Positions 18,870-30,813 of a DNA stretch of 64,000 bases are shown here, piece after piece; the stretch's first letter is position 1; every line of letters starts with the position of its first letter. The DNA is from Nephrocerus scutellatus (Eukaryota; Arthropoda; Insecta; Diptera; Pipunculidae): assembly GCA_947095585.1 (NCBI GenBank), contig OX352762.1, positions 45,185,656 to 45,249,655 on the forward strand, in the 5' to 3' direction. The notes below the pieces were generated by a model. The model did not search any database and had not been told where the DNA came from. It was given only the letters and a program-made list of their open reading frames with translations. Both the position numbers and the translations under genes were made by a program.

Positions 18870-21600
18870 GGTAACGACTTTCAGCTTTCGTACAAGGACT
18901 AAGATCGGGACATGGAACGTTCGTACCCTCACAGAATAGTCGAGATTAGCACAAGTTTGTAGTGAAATGGAACGCTACAAGATAGAAATTTTAGGCCTCA
19001 GCGAAATGAGTTGGAAGGGACAAGGTGATTTTCAAACACAGACTGGACAATACCTCATGTACAGTGGCAACAACAGCGCCCATATAAATGGTGTGGGAAT
19101 CCTAATAACCCTATAGCCAGGAAGTCCCTGATGGAATTTAAACCCATCTCGGACCGCATAATTATGGCACTATGCACTATGCTATGCACCCACCGACCCA
19201 GATGATGACGAGACCTAATAACCAACTCGAATCTACTATTGCCCGTTCCCGCAAAGCTCATTCTTGGTGACTTTAACGCCAAAGTTGGAAACAATAACTA
19301 GGATCTCCAATCAGTTATTAGACCACATGGTCTCGGTAACTCTCCCAACAACAATGAAGAAAGAGTAAAAGATCTCTGCTCTTGTAATCAGCTGTTTATT
19401 GGCGGCACTAGGTAATCAAATAGATCACATCCTGATCAATAAAATGTTTTTCAACTCCCTGTTGGATGCAAAGACTCGCCGAGGCGCTGATGTTTACAAC
19501 GACCACCATCTAATTATTGGAATAATTCAATTACGTCCAGTTGCGATTCGCCACCAGCAGAGATCGTCGCGTAAATTCGATTTACATAAACTGCGAGACC
19601 CTGCTAAAATGTAAGAACACAAGGCGCGATTTACCACTCACATCGCGGAATCAAATGAAGAGTATACCTGGGAATGCATCGAAATTGCATGCAAAAAGGC
19701 AGCGGAAGAAACGCTAGGCTTCATACAACATCATCGGAAGCCTTGGATAACAGATGAAACCTGGAAATGCATTGAGGATCGAAAAGCCATCAAAATCATG
19801 CTGGATCAGTCGCGTGCGCAACAGGAAAGGCAACATCTAAAAAGGGAATATAATAACGCGGAACGCCAAGTAAGAACGATGCTGCATATTGATCGAGAGC
19901 AATTCACAAACAACATCTATACGGAAGCGGAGAATGCAGCTCAGTGTGGCAACATGCGCAGTGTGTATTCTTCAATTCGCAAATTAAGTGGAGAAGGCTT
20001 TAAGCAAACACCACCGCTCAAAAACCGGTTTGCTAATATTCTTGCCACAGAAGACCAACAGCTTGAGAGGTGGAGGGAGTGCTTTGATGACTCGACGATC
20101 ACGGAGATTGTCGATCCTCCCCTAAGGCAGGAACGATGCTTTCCAAGTTGCAATATATCTACCGAACCACCAGGTAGAGAGGAGATCGAAATTGCGATCA
20201 ACAAGTTGAAGAATTACAATTCTCCAGGCCCAGATAACCTGGCAGCGGAGCTTTTGAAAAGCAATTCAAGCATCATGGCAAGCATACTATCACCAATCAT
20301 CCGCGAAGCGTGGATAACACGTAAAATTCCCGACAGTTGGAAAGAAGGTGTCATCATAATGATCCCCAAGAAAGGCGACCTGAGTGACTGTAAGAGTTGG
20401 AGAGGAATTACTCTATTCAACACGATTGCGAAGGTTTTGGCTTTTCTCATATTAGATCGTATATCACCAACTGTGAATAGTCTTCTGTGACGTGAACAAG
20501 CCGGATTTATGCCTAATCCATGCTGTGTGGACCACATCAACACACTGCGGATTATTATTGAACAGACTGTAAAATGGAGGTCACCGCTGTTTCTCTTGTT
20601 CGTGGATTTTGAACGAGCTTTTGACGCTATATCCAGGCCCGCTATTTGGAACGCACTGCAAATTTTGGGTGTACCGGAAACAATCGTGGATCTCATTCGT
20701 GAACTTTACAATGATGCAGCATACAGTGTTCGCTTCAAAGGCAAACAAAGTGCCAATTTTTACATCACAAAAGCAGTACGTCAAGGTTATGTATTATCAC
20801 CACTGCTCTTTTTGGTCGTCCTGGATAGTGTAATGATGCAAACAAACATCGAAGCACCGAATGGAATACAAAGGCGTCCATTTCAAAAGCTGAATGATCT
20901 TGATTACGCTGATGATATTTGCCTTATGACACACACTATCACGGACATGAAGTCAAAAATGGAAAGTTTGATCTCCAATGCAAAACGAGTCGGATTGAAA
21001 ATGAACATGAGCAAAACTAAAATGATGCGCATCGAAACTGGTATCATGACGCTAAGCTTGGACGATCGAGTGATAACCATAGAAGACGTTTGTTACCTTG
21101 GGAGTATTATAACGAAGGATGGCGGTTCGTATAAATAAAGCCCGCCACGCATATCACAAACTTAACAAAGTGTGGTGCTCGCGTAACATCTCGAGACGCA
21201 CAAAAATTCACATCTTCAACTCAAGTGTGAAATCAGTCCTTCTCTATGGTTGTGAGACTTGGCGAGTCACAGATTCTGCAACGAAAAGACTCTAGGTTTT
21301 CATCAATAAGTGTCTAAGAAGAGTGTGTTGCATACGATCACGATACAAAACAACAACAACTAACATCTAGTCAAACAGTTGCGATTGAGATACGGCGAAG
21401 AAAGTGGCGATGGATTGGTCACACTCTGAGGAAACCGGATGATGACATTGCAAAGATGGCGTTTGAATGGAATCCACAAGGAACACGACGAAAGGGGCGC
21501 CCGCGTATCACATGGATGAGATCAGTGTTGAATGAGTTGGGGACTACTGGAACGTGGCGAGAAATTTTGCTATGCTCCTAAGTGAGCAATATTTGCTTAT
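18870..21600 (+). pseudogene. RTE-like non-LTR retrotransposon, dead copy
   Basis: Endonuclease similarity begins near 18889 (KIGTWNVRTLTE, then EMERYKIEILGLSEMSWKG) but is cut by stops and frameshifts. A long clean piece at 19798-20490 carries the RT start (NSPGPDNLAAELL, IPKKGDLSDCKSWRGIT); an in-frame stop at 20488 is followed by 20509-21138 with FVDFERAFDA, the altered box RQGYVLSPLLF, the catalytic LDYADDICLM and YLGSIITKDGGS. The C-terminal part (21150-21580) is frame-shifted but shows the usual WRWIGHTLRKP and KGRPRITWMRS signatures. A 5' region and full endonuclease are not evident. The clade call rests on motif style. Confidence 0.88.
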
Positions 21601-23700
21601 TTATATTGTAAAAAAAATCAAAATGTTTATAATATAAATAAATAAATGTTAAGGAAAAAAAAAATTTCCTTTGATTTGTAGCGCGAACACCGACACCAAT
21701 TGATGCGTTGTGAAAATGAATTATGTAGGTTCCAGTAAGATTTACCACGTTATTGTTCACGAGGATGGATCCATTGAATTGGTTTAGCATTATGATTCCA
21801 GGTAGAAGTTTTTCTACGCCGGTATGTGTTGGTTGTTTATTTCGTAGCAACTTGATATTTTGCTCTTCAATAAGTTTGGGATACATTCATCATTATTTAA
21901 GTTAACAATTTAATTTTATCATAAATAGTTACATCGTTAAAAGTTTCTCTTTGATTCCGTAAATATCGGCTTGACAATTAAGTAGCATTTGTATTGCTTT
22001 TTTGCAATTGTATTGCTTTCCTATTATATTTTATTTAATTAATATTTTTTCACATATTTCTTTACTTGTAAATAGTAGTTATGCTTATAATCTATAATAT
22101 AATGGATTCCTTATTAGCTATTTTAATGTCGGCAAACTCAAGTGCCTCTTCTAAATTGATAAAAGATATTTTACTTTCTTCAAATTTTTCTTTTACAAGC
22201 TCTACAAAGAAAAAATTGTCAATTAATTTATTTTGTCAAACTCAGGAATGTTTGACAAAAAAAAATGAATTGACAATTATTTCTTTTGCCCAAAGTATAG
22301 CTATGTTTTATAGCAAAATAAGTTACAATACTTCTGAATAACGCTCAATTTGCAATTAAGCTATGTTTTAAGTTTTAATTTTCTTTAAAAAGTTTCAATG
22401 CTTCATTTGTAACATTTGTTAGTTTATTAATTCTTTCTAAATATGATTTATTGATAACAACTTTTTTGTTGTAATTGGCTAGTAGGTTAGGGTGTTGGTA
22501 GGCTAGCCATTTTCATGCGCTTCATAGGAAGTTAAGTGATCTGGGTTGTCTTAATTTAGGCTTAAGTACGGCCTAAATTATGTAGGTTCCAGTAAGATTT
22601 ACCACGTTATTGTTCACGAGGATGGATCCATTGAATTGGTTTAGCATTATGATTCCAGGTAGAAGTTTTTCTACGCCGGTATGTGTTGGTTGTTTATTTC
22701 GTAGCAACTTGATATTTTGCTCTTCAATAAGTTTGGGATACATTCATCATTATTTAAGTTAACAATTTAATTTTATCATAAATAGTTACATCGTTAAAAG
22801 TTTCTCTTTGATTCCGTAAATATCGGCTTGACAATTAAGTAGCATTTGTATTGCTTTTTTGCAATTGTATTGCTTTCCTATTATATTTTATTTAATTAAT
22901 ATTTTTTCACATATTTCTTTACTTGTAAATAGTAGTTATGCTTATAATCTATAATATAATGGATTCCTTATTAGCTATTTTAATGTCGGCAAACTCAAGT
23001 GCCTCTTCTAAATTGATAAAAGATATTTTACTTTCTTCAAATTTTTCTTTTACAAGCTCTACAAAGAAAAAATTGTCAATTAATTTATTTTGTCAAACTC
23101 AGAAATGTTTGACAAAAAAAAATGAATTGACAATTATTTCTTTTGCCCAAAGTATAGCTATGTTTTATAGCAAAATAAGTTACAATACTTCTGAATAACG
23201 CTCAATTTGCAATTAAGCTATGTTTTAAGTTTTAATTTTCTTTAAAAAGTTTCAATGCTTCATTTGTAACATTTGTTAGTTTATTAATTCTTTCTAAATA
23301 TGATTTATTGATAACAACTTTTTTGTTGTAATTGGCTAGTAGGTTAGGGTGTTGGTAGGCTAGCCATTTTCATGCGCTTCATAGGAAGTTAAGTGATCTG
23401 GGTTGTCTTAATTTAGGCTTAAGTACGGCTATGTGATTTTGTACTTTTTTGATTGGATGGTATAAGGTTGAACGCATAGGATCGGTTTTGTTAACTGTGA
23501 GTTGGATCTGTTGTTGAGGGGGTATGATCGCTTCTTCATAGGTGCTCATGTTAATAACGTGAATAATTTCAAAAGTTCCTTTTTGAAGCTGTACCCATAT
23601 TTGTTGATATGATTTTTGAATTTGGAGTAAGCAACATCTGAAAAGAGGAGTTAGTTCCTAATATTAATTTTATGTATGATTTTCCCGGATTCAGTCAGTA
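21590..23700 (-). pseudogene. env: Errantivirus-like env remnant
   Basis: Downstream (minus strand) of an integrase fragment, as env is in gypsy-group elements. One piece near 23600-23440 contains GTFEIIHVINMSTYEEA; the last piece (21886-21578) contains LLPGIIMLNQFNGSI and LTGTYIIHFHNASI, resembling the ectodomain of insect errantivirus envelope proteins. The middle is frame-broken and duplicated (857 bp). No intact signal peptide, fusion peptide or membrane anchor can be read continuously, so no functional envelope is encoded. The identification is moderately sure and rests on position and style. Confidence 0.65.
21719..23429. repeat. 857-bp tandem direct duplication within the env remnant
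   Basis: 21719-22575 and 22576-23429 are almost identical at a constant offset of 857 bp. One visible difference is GGAATG against GAAATG (22246 and 23103), changing Glu to Lys in an 86-codon shadow ORF. It is either a very recent duplication or an assembly duplication. Confidence 0.95.
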
Positions 23701-23759
23701 TTGTTGTAGACCTGTTTTCCTTAACTATTTCTTATCTATGTCTAGCTGTTAATTTGGTT

Positions 23760-24225
23760 ACTAGTCTTTTATTTGTTTAAACGTAAATTATTTCTCCTAT
23801 TGTGTATTCTTTTATAGGTCTCCTATTTTTGTTATTCATTATATTATCCTTATTCTGTTTTTCCTTTAGCTTTTCAATATTTTCCTTTCTAGTCTGTTCG
23901 TATAGTTCTGGAATAGTACTAACTATTCTTCCGAAAAAATATCAATGGGCTTCTTGTTTATCACCGAGTGTATCGAGTCTTTATACTCGTGGACTACACG
24001 ATCTAACAGTTCCGTGAAGGATCTATGGAACACTCTGACTTAAGAAAGCGCATGATCTCCGAGAGTGTGGAGTGGAACCTTTCCACTTGGCCATTTACTG
24101 CACTAGTGTACGGAGGGGTTTGGTGGATTTCTATATTAAGTTGATCTTTTAACATGAAACCGATTGAGGCCGAGTTACACGTTTTTTCATTGTCTTGGAC
24201 TTAAAAAAGTCCAAAGGGGATTAAG
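23760..24225 (-). pseudogene. pol: Errantivirus-like integrase C-terminal half
   Basis: On the minus strand the core end reads GFMLKDQLNIEIHQTPPYTS followed by AVNGQVERFHSTLSEIMR (about 24150-24035), which includes the catalytic glutamate of a gypsy-type integrase, then a helical tail (IPELYEQTRKENIEKLKEK near 23910-23855). Frameshifts interrupt it. The zinc finger and first two catalytic residues are not present; the right edge is the 5-bp target duplication of the BEL element, and the upstream RNase H part resumes at 46178 on the far side. Confidence 0.8.
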
Positions 24226-24230
24226 GTATC
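24226..24230. repeat. Target-site duplication of the BEL/Pao element (GTATC)
   Basis: GTATC directly precedes the left LTR at 24231 and directly follows the right LTR at 46173-46177. Five bases is a normal BEL/Pao duplication. It proves that the 21.9-kb span between is one insertion in a formerly continuous errantivirus relic. Confidence 0.88.
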
Positions 24231-24491
24231 TGTTGACGCTGCAATCATGCATCACCCTATATTTTTATTTATTGCTTTCTAATTTTGCCTTTCGTCTTTC
24301 TGTTAGTTGTTCGTTCTGCTCTGCTCACAACATATTTTGCATTTTTTGGAGCGAGCGCAACAACAACGATTGGTTGCTATACTGCCTGACTGAAAGAGTT
24401 CTCAGTTTGCATCAAGTTCTCAAACGATCAAGATCGGGCTCACTTGCAAATATCAACTATGATACAATATAAACACACATACATAAATTAA
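24231..24491 (+). repeat. 5' LTR of the BEL element, left part
   Basis: Aligns with 45476-45511 and 45861-46090 of the 3' LTR (shared strings: GCTGCAATCATGCATCACCC, CTCTGCTCACAACATATTTT, GGGCTCACTTGCAAATATC). It lacks the family-G insertion present in the 3' LTR, so that insertion came after integration. It stops where the Helitron starts. Confidence 0.88.
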
Positions 24492-24494
24492 TCG

Positions 24495-25545
24495 ATATTA
24501 ATGGTGGGGGGTGTTGGGGGGTGAACGACAATAGTGTCGATTTTATGGTTTTCGTGGTCGCTGAGTTGAATGGTGATGGTAAGACAGCTCTAGGGGGATG
24601 GGGTCGATAACTGTGGGGGGGGGGGTGATCGATATTAGAGTTGATTTAATGGTTTTCGGGGTTGCTGAGTTGAATGGTGATGGTAAAACAGCTCTAGGGG
24701 GATGGGATCGTTAACTGTGTTGGGGGGGGGTGAACGATATTAGTGTCGATTGTATGGTTTTCGTGGTCGCTGAGTTGAATGGTGATGGTAAAACAGCTCT
24801 AAGGGGATGGGATCGTTAACTGAGGGGGGGGGGGTGATCGATATTAGAATTGATTCTATTGGGATATTAGTGTCGATTTTATGGTTTTCGTGGTCGCTGA
24901 GTTGAATCGTGATGGTAAGACAGCTCTAGGGGGATGTGGTCGATAACTGAGGGGGGTGCTGACCGATAAAAGTGTTGATTCTATGTTTTTCGTGGTCGCT
25001 GAGTTGAATGGTGATGGTAAAACAGCGCTAGGGGGATTGGATCGTTAACTGAGGGGGTGCTGACCGATAAAAGTGTTGATTCTATGTTTTTCGTGGTCGC
25101 TGAGTTGAATGGTGATGGTAAGACAGCTCTAGGGGGATGGGATCGTTAACTGAGTGCTGGGGGTGAACGATATTAGTGTCGATTTTATGGTTTTCGAGGT
25201 CGCTGAGTTGAATGGTGATGGTAAGATAGCTCTAAAGGGATGGGGTCGATAACGGAGAGGTGGGGGTTACCGATATTAATGTTGATTTTATGGTTTTCGG
25301 GGACGCTGAGTTGAATAGTGACGCTGAGACACCTCTAGGGGTGGTTGTTGATTGGGAGGGGGGTAACTATATTAGTGTCGATTCTATAGTTTTCGGGGTC
25401 GATGAGTTGAATAGTGATGGTGAGACACCTCTTGGTGGTAGCGGTCGATTGATGGGGTGGGGGGGGGGGGTGACCGATATTAGTGTCGCTTCTATAGTTT
25501 TCGGGGTTGCTGAATTGAACGGTGATGGTAAGATAGCAGTAGTAT
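24495..25545 (+). repeat. G-rich tandem array of about ten units at the Helitron 5' end
   Basis: Units of about 100-120 bp contain GGTTTTCGTGGTCGCTGAG, TTGAATGGTGATGGTAA and GACAGCTCTAGGGGGATGGG. They are separated by G runs of up to 12 (for example near 24616, 24722, 24821, 25455). The 107-codon plus ORF at 25260-25583 is a translation of these units and not a gene. Confidence 0.9.
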
Positions 25546-25599
25546 TAAAGCCGATTCTAAAGTTTTTGGGGTGGCTGAAATGAATTGTGGTGTTTAGAA

Positions 25600-26507
25600 G
25601 GCATTGCCAATACTCCTTCACTTTCATATTTCTAAAGATCAATTGAAACGTTGTACAAAGAATACGTTACAGACGTGTCTAATGCGTTTCTTATCTTTTT
25701 TAATTCTGTGGAAAGTAAAACCCAAATATGTGTAGCTGTCTAAAAAGAAACTATGTAGCACTGCGGCACACATGAACTTTTTTAACCTACTAATTATTTT
25801 TTCTACCTAATGCACATTTTTTAACGGATGTGAAGTTTTTAACAAATAACAAAATGTTTGTATGTATGGGTAATGCTATTTAACAGAATGCAAACATTTT
25901 GTATGGGTATTCTGGTAAAACCCAAATTTGTGCACTGCATAACACATGAACTTTATTACCTACTAATATACATATACAAATTCAATATGTATTTTTATCA
26001 TATGCTGATAAAACCCAAATAAGAGCAGTCGTGTCAATAAATCCGTACCGCTGCAAGACACATGAACTTTTATTACTACTAATTACTTTAACCTTATAAT
26101 GTATACATTATTCATCCTTTCCTTATATTGAGGATAACTATTGTAAGAATTGTGTATATAAAGACAAATCATTTAAAAATAAAAACAGTTTAATATAATT
26201 CAAGTGTGCTACAACAAATACGCAATTATATTGAAGTTTAAATAAATTATATATTGATAACTGTTTACATGTTATAAAAAAAAAGTTACTGATATAATTT
26301 TCTGTACTTTCTACTTTATTTGAGAGTGTTTATTTTACTAATTTAAAATAATGTTGATTACTTTTTTATTTTTGTAAAGGGTTTATATTTTTACACGGAT
26401 GTAAGTACATTATGATTTTTAAATTTCCTTTTTTTCTGTTGTTTATAATTTTTTTTTATTTTCTATAATAAATTCCATTGTTCAGTTAGAGTGTGCCTTT
26501 TATAAAA
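25600..26507. other. AT-rich Helitron interior, non-coding
   Basis: Shows three loose repeats around a phrase like AAAACCCAAAT followed by ACATGAACTTT (about 25718-25780, 25915-25955, 26008-26070). No protein-like frame. Confidence 0.5.
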
Positions 26508-29500
26508 ATGCCACCTAGGAAACGTAAAGGGATTGGACAAGTGTAAGCAAAGACGAAACAAATTAAACAACAGCGAAGACAAGAAAATTCCGAGGAAACT
26601 AATAGAAGACTTGCGACGCAGCGCGAGATAGCTACTACATCTAGAACTTCGGAGACCGGACAACAGCATGAGGCCCGACTAGATGATCGGAGAGATAAAG
26701 CTAGTACATCAAGAGCTTCAGAGACCAGACAACAGCGTGAAGCCCGACTAGAGGATCAGAGAGAAAGAACTACTACATTCAGAGCTTTAGAGACAGTACA
26801 ACAGCGGGGGACCCGAGTACAAAAAAAATAGAGACATAAACGCAGACGTTTACGGACTGCACAACAATTGAGCTTAGCATTGGAAGGATTTCACTATGAT
26901 CCACACATAGACTACTTACACTATGAAAGTGTTACCATCGGAAAAATGGAAACGGTGTGTAGTTACTGTCAAGCAAGAAAGGTTAAGTCAGAGTCACCTG
27001 GTATTTGCTGCAAAAATGGAAAAGTGAAACTCTTTCCATTAGAATCACCACCACAAGAACTTTTGAGTTACACATCAGGAGCCACGTCGGAGTCAAAGCA
27101 TATTCTTAGTAACATCAGAAAATACAATTCATGCTTCCAAATGACATCGTTCGGCGCCACAACAGTTATTCATCAGCCCGGATTACCATCAAAATTTACG
27201 GTGCAAGGACAGATTTACCATAATGCGGGATCGCTGCTTCAGCTACCAGATCAACCACCAAGATTTCTACAATTATATTTTATTGGAAACGAACAAGTGG
27301 AAACTGACCAGAGGTGTACCTATATCTCTGGAACAAGACGTCCGATAGTGTCAAACTTACAGAAAATATTTCATGAGCACAATGATCTGATTAAAACTTT
27401 TAAAACATCATTGGAACGTATGCCAACGGATGAATATAAAGTTGTCATAAGAGCAGACCGAAGACCAGCAGGCGAACACGAACCAAAAAAGCTTCAGCGA
27501 TGGATTTCTATGCATACAGACTAATGGTTCGAGAGGAATAGAACCACATATTAAACTGCAGACAATTGTTTCATCAATTCATCGTTGATATGTATGCAAA
27601 AATCGAAAGTGATCGTCTTCTTTACATTCGTCTAAATCAACGTAAACTAAGAGTTGACGAATATATTCACCTGAGAGATGCTGTGATAAATGACGTTAAT
27701 GTTGAAAATCTTGGTGCCTTTGTCATACACTACCAGCTACGTTTACAGGCAGTCCAAGACGAATACACGCAAGATGCTATGGCGTACGTAAGGACGTATG
27801 GAAGACCAGATTTATTTATCACCTTCACGTGTAATCCGGCTTGGAAAGAGATCAAGAAGATGCTTACCAATGGTCAATTACCGAATGAGCGCCACGACTT
27901 GATTGCGAGAGTATTCAAACAGAAGCAGTTGAAACTAATTGAAATTATAACAAAGAGTCATGTCTTTGGAGTGCCAAGATGCTGGATGTACACGATTTAA
28001 TGGCAAAAGCGAGGACTGCCACACTCACACAACTTAATCTGGTTAGCGGAAAAAATTCAACCTACAAAAATCGATGACGTTATATCGGCTGAGTTGCCTG
28101 ACCCGAAGATCCTGAACTTTGAAGTGATTAAGAAAAACATGATTCATGGACCATGTGGAAATCGTAATCCCAATTCGTCGTGTATGAAAGATGGAAAGTG
28201 TACCAAAAAGTACCCAAGAAAACTGCTTAAAGAGACACAACCAGGAAATGATGGTTATCCTTTATATAGACGGCGTGCTCCAGAGGATGGAGGGATCACG
28301 ACAAAATTAAAGAAAGGCAATAATAAAGAAATAGAAATCGATAATAGGTGGGTTGTCCCATTTTCACCGTGTGAAGTCGATAAAATACAAACACAACATT
28401 AACAGCATTTTTTCAACTCTGTCAGCAGGATCCTTTCGCAAAGACTTTGTTGTATCCTGAGATACCTCGATATTACACATGGAGTCAATCGAGAAAAGTT
28501 TTCTATAGAAGAAAACTTGGACAGCCCGTTCCGCGAGTGACGCTTTGGGTCGAGTGTACACAGTTCACCCCAATAACGCCGAATGTTATTTCTTAAGGAT
28601 GCTTCTTCACACAACTCGAGGACCAAGATCTTTCGCAGAGCTAAGAACAGTAAACGGAGAAGTATGCCAGACATTTAGAGAAGCCTGTCAGAAATTGGGT
28701 TTACTGGAAGGAGACCAGCACTAAGATCTTACATTGTGAGAAGCCGAAATGATCTCTCTTCCATAGCAAATAAGAAATTTGTTTGTTATAATATTAACTA
28801 CATGCAGTCCATCGAATCCAAATACTTTATGGGGAAAATATAAGGAAGCCCTAAGTGAGGATATACTTGCAAAAGTCCGCAGAGATAATCCGACATAGGA
28901 AATTACATTTGGTCCGGACATTAACAACAAAACTTTTATTATCCTTGAGGACAAATGTATGTCGATGATCAATAAAACATTACTGCAACTCGGCCTACCT
29001 GCACCAAAACGAGACCGCCAAGACGTACTTCACGCAGATTACATACGTGAAAAGAACTACAACACCGAAGAGCTAAGTGCATACGTTGCTGAAAATAAGC
29101 CACTTTTAAATCAAGATAAAAAAAACATATCAAATTATCATGGATCAGGCACAGGAAAAACATTTTTAACAAATTCAATTCTTGCCGAAATCAGGGCTGA
29201 AGGAGAAGTTGCTCTTGCCATCGCCTCTTCGAGGATTGCATCGACATTATTGGAAGGAAAGAGGACAGCCCATTCTGCACTTAAGTTGTCACTTGACATC
29301 GCCAGGCAGGAAAACGCTACATGCAACATTAGCAAGACAAGTGGTCGGGTGCAAGTGGTCAGGACATGTAAAATAACCGTATGGGATGAATGCCATGAAT
29401 GAGCCATAGTTCATAAGAAAGCTCTCGAGGCACTTGACGCCACTCTGCGAGATCTAAGGAGAAACGATAACCTGATGGGATGAGCTGTGGTACTCCTTTG

Positions 29501-30401
29501 GGGAGACTTTCGTCAAACTCTGCCCGTCATTCCAAAATGAACAACGGCCGATGAAATCCACGCATGTTTAAAACATTCATTTTTGTGGAAACATGTGCGA
29601 AAGACCAGTTTAAATCAGAACATGAGAGTAAATTTGGAGGACGACAGTGCTCAAATTTTCTCAAACAAACTACTGGAGATCGGAGAAGGTAGATTAAGAG
29701 TCGTGTCTTCTGGCAAGATAAAATTACCATCCGATTTTTGTAATTTGGTATCGTCTGTCGCAGAATTGATAGATGCCATCTATCCGGATGTTTTCCAAAA
29801 TTATCACATTCTGAACTGGTTGCGAGAAAGAGCTATTCTTGCTGCTAAAAATGAAGACGTCAACGAAATAAACAATAAAATACTTGTCATGTTACCAGGC
29901 GTAGTCACTGAATACAAGTCTATCGATACTGTAGTAGATGCCGATGAGGTCGTTAATTTCCCACCCGAATTCCTGAACTCACTTGATTTGGCTGGATTGC
30001 CACCACATCGTCTTTTACTCAAAGTGGGATCTTCAATTATTTTACTACGTAATCTTGATTCACCAAAACTGTGCAACGGAACAAGGTTGTGCGTAAAAAA
30101 GATGCTGGGCGATGTAATTGAAGCTACTATAATAACAGGGAAGGGAGAGGGTGAAACAGTTTTTATCCAACGGATACCACTCATTTCGACGGATCTACCT
30201 TTTAACTTTAAAAGATTGCAATTTCCAGTAAGACTTGCGTTCTCGATTACGATTAACAAATCACAGGGTCAGTCTATTAAATACTGCGGAGTGGACTTGA
30301 GATCGCCATGTTTCTCCCATGGACAACTTTATGTTGCTTGCTCTAGGGTGGGCTCACCTAAAAATTTATTTATTCTTGCTCCTGGAGGTGAAACTAGATA
30401 A
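26508..30401 (+). pseudogene. Helitron Rep-helicase (RepHel), inactivated
   Basis: In order: a charged N-terminus with three repeats of a TSRxSETxQQxEAR-like unit (26590-26815), broken by stops; the Helitron N-terminal domain (26868-27524; CSYCQARKVKSE, NIRKYNSCFQMTSFGA, VQGQIYHNAGSLL); the Rep region (27566-28000; YGRPDLFITFTCNPAW) and the HUH motif PHSH (28019-28030), preceded by an in-frame stop at 28000. The stretch that should hold the catalytic tyrosine pair is absent between about 28402 and 28425. A Pif1-type helicase follows: Walker A GSGTGKT near 29145, VWDECHE near 29390, FRQTLPVIPK near 29510, and an open C-terminal part (29583-30401) ending ITINKSQGQSI and YVACSRVGSP. Rep cannot be active. 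Confidence 0.93.
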
Positions 30402-30596
30402 GTTGTTTATAATCAAGTTTTGTGTTAAACTTATATTTTAGTAGATTTTAAAAAAAATGTTTCTTTATAATTTGTATAGTGTTCTTTTACCTTAAAATAT
30501 TTATTTTGTGAATAAAAAATTGCATTGATTTTACTTTTTAAATATTGTTATTTCTTTTCATACCAATGCCTAAGATAATCTTGGGATAAATAAATT

Positions 30597-30623
30597 CCTG
30601 GGAAAAGCCGGGTAATCAGCTAG
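30597..30623 (+). terminator. Helitron 3' terminal hairpin and CTAG end
   Basis: CCTGG (30597-30601) and CCGGG (30608-30612) can pair with one G-T wobble around the loop GAAAAG; TAATCAG follows, then CTAG (30620-30623) and the host T. This is the usual Helitron termination structure. Confidence 0.8.
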
Positions 30624-30678
30624 TACACAATAAAATAAACTATTCTAAGAAAATTGAAAAAGGCTTCAACTTATTACA
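30624..30678 (+). repeat. 5' LTR of the BEL element, right part
   Basis: TACACAATAAAATAAAC and GGCTTCAACTTATTACA match the last 55 bp of the 3' LTR (46118-46172). The internal region starts at 30679 (AGGTTCTTTGAGCCG), where a primer site is expected; I could not assign its tRNA. Confidence 0.85.
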
Positions 30679-30813
30679 AGGTTCTTTGAGCCGAATAACG
30701 GTAACATATTGCAAATAACATTCAAAAGCGTTTTCGCAAATTATATTTCAACAAAATTTACAATGTCCGTCACTGAAGCATCTAACGGGATTGCCGCAAA
30801 CACATCATCAGAA

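Larger units (their letters stand above)
24492..30623 (+). mobile_element. Helitron, about 6.1 kb, nested in the BEL 5' LTR
   Basis: The 5' end is TC after an A, the 3' end CTAG before a T, the canonical A/T insertion without target duplication; LTR sequence continues on both sides. A short hairpin lies 7 nt before CTAG. Inside are a G-rich tandem array (24495-25545), AT-rich DNA and a decayed Rep-helicase gene (26508-30401). About 24 bp of LTR seen in the other LTR are absent at the junction, so either the LTRs differed or a small deletion occurred. Confidence 0.9.

Noticed and set aside
24231..24457. Solo LTR of a BEL element
   Set aside because: It is the left part of a 5' LTR that resumes at 30624 after the Helitron; the GTATC duplication pairs it with the LTR at 45476.
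25260..25642. ORFs of 107 and 91 codons with a repetitive pattern
   Set aside because: Translations of the Helitron 5' tandem array on each strand.
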